This document shows, in pieces, positions 5,362-6,027 of a DNA stretch of 6,027 nt; the stretch's first letter is position 1, and every line of letters begins with the position of its first letter. The stretch is taken from the NCBI GenBank assembly GCA_964641715.1, contig CAZXMB010000180.1, positions 1 through 6,027 of the forward strand, in the 5' to 3' direction. The notes beneath the pieces are model-generated. The model did no database searches and was not told the DNA's origin. It was given only the letters and a program-made list of their open reading frames with translations. Both the position numbers and the translations under genes were made by a program. The DNA comes from CAZXMB01 sp964641715. Its GTDB lineage: Bacteria > Desulfobacterota > BSN033 > UBA1163.

Positions 5362-6027
5362 ATGGATATAAATGAAGCCGTTAAAAACAGGAGGAGCATA
5401 AGATGTTTCCTCCCGGAGAAGGTTCCGGAAGAGACAATCAGGGAACTGATTGGCGATGCCCTTTGGGCTCCATCGTGGGGGAATACACAGCAATACGAAT
5501 TCGTGGTGGCAACCGGTGACGCCCTTGAGCGCTTTAAAAAGGAAAACAGGGAGGCGTTCATGTCCGGGGAAAAACCGGAACCAGATGTACCCATGCCGGA
5601 AAAATGGCCGGAGACTTTAAAAAAAAGATATATGGACATTGGGAGAAGCGTTCTTACGTCCCTTTCTATTCCACGGGAGGATAAAATCGGAAGGAAGAAT
5701 TACTATGGAGACATGTTTTCCCTCTTCGGTGTCACCGCCCTTATCATTGTATTAATAGATAGGGATATTCTTCTTGAATATGCCATGCTTGATGTGGGCC
5801 TTTTCTTACAAACCTTTAAACTATTGGCTCATGCAAGGGGGCTTGGCACCATTTCCCTTGCCGCATCTGTAAACTATCCCAAAATCATTCGCAGGATTTT
5901 TGATGTCCCTGAAAACAGAAGGATCATCATCGGGACTGCCCTGGGATGGCCGGATAATAACTCGCCAGTAAATAACTTTAAAAGAAAACGTGATCCTGTT
6001 GAGATGTTTGTACGCTGGGTGAGCTAA
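5362..6027 (+). CDS. Nitroreductase-family FMN oxidoreductase
   Basis: This 221-residue protein has the nitroreductase fold signatures. RRSIRCF at 10-16 supplies the FMN phosphate-binding Arg/Ser residues, APSWGNTQQYEF is at 36-47, a helix DVGLFLQTFKLLAHARGLGT spans 144-163, and the closing GTALGWPD (191-198) is followed by NNFKRKRDPVEMFVRW near the C-terminus, as in many NAD(P)H-dependent nitroreductase-like enzymes. It should bind FMN, probably as a dimer, in the cytoplasm and transfer electrons from NAD(P)H. Natural substrates of this broad family range from quinones and enoates to flavins and nitro compounds and cannot be assigned here. ATG5362 is preceded by AGGGGGAG. The gene is complete: its TAA is the last three bases of the window. 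An eight-A run at 5619-5626 lies in frame. The 79-base gap to the aldolase leaves operon membership open. Confidence 0.9.
   Translation: MDINEAVKNRRSIRCFLPEKVPEETIRELIGDALWAPSWGNTQQYEFVVATGDALERFKKENREAFMSGEKPEPDVPMPEKWPETLKKRYMDIGRSVLTSLSIPREDKIGRKNYYGDMFSLFGVTALIIVLIDRDILLEYAMLDVGLFLQTFKLLAHARGLGTISLAASVNYPKIIRRIFDVPENRRIIIGTALGWPDNNSPVNNFKRKRDPVEMFVRWVS

Noticed and set aside
5619..5626. Eight-A run as a programmed frameshift or a broken gene in the nitroreductase
   Set aside because: The reading frame continues through it with full family motifs on both sides and a normal total length.

Overview
All six convincing genes lie on the + strand, and the window reads as a catabolic block from an anaerobic or metabolically versatile bacterium. 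No rRNA, tRNA, CRISPR array, phage gene or transposase is visible. Base composition is fairly balanced in the genes and AT-rich in some gaps. Three unrelated palindromic repeat types occupy three of the gaps. Repeats of this kind are, to my recollection, common in Desulfobacterota and related uncultured lineages. Together with a nickel-pincer (LarA-type) enzyme this suggests such a host, but the taxonomic call is an inference of low confidence.

Region 1 (35-1954) is a nucleoside salvage pair: a nucleoside hydrolase with all family active-site residues, then 33 bases later a canonical ribokinase (rbsK). Together they would turn a ribonucleoside into free base plus ribose 5-phosphate. The last codons and stop of the hydrolase lie inside a C-tract/G-tract palindrome, so a repeat appears to have written the end of the protein.

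Region 2 (2034-5282) holds three enzymes that plausibly act on hydroxy acids or sugar acids. They are a LarA-superfamily (nickel-pincer) 2-hydroxyacid racemase/epimerase, a class I (Schiff-base lysine) aldolase or dehydratase of the DapA/NanA family with a non-DapA active site, and a class II (metal-dependent) HpcH/HpaI pyruvate aldolase. The last two genes share an almost identical ribosome-binding and start context. A 62-base dispersed palindromic repeat separates the first and second genes, and an AT-rich inverted repeat separates the second and third. A C2 epimerase next to two different pyruvate-type lyases suggests a sugar-acid or hydroxy-acid degradation module with unknown substrate. 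This is the most interesting hypothesis here, and no transporter or regulator in the window supports or fixes it.

Region 3 (5362-6027) is a complete FMN-type nitroreductase-family oxidoreductase ending at the last base of the window. Its link to the preceding genes is only positional.

No gap exceeds 300 bases. The gaps at 1955-2033 and 5283-5361 hold nothing firmly identifiable.
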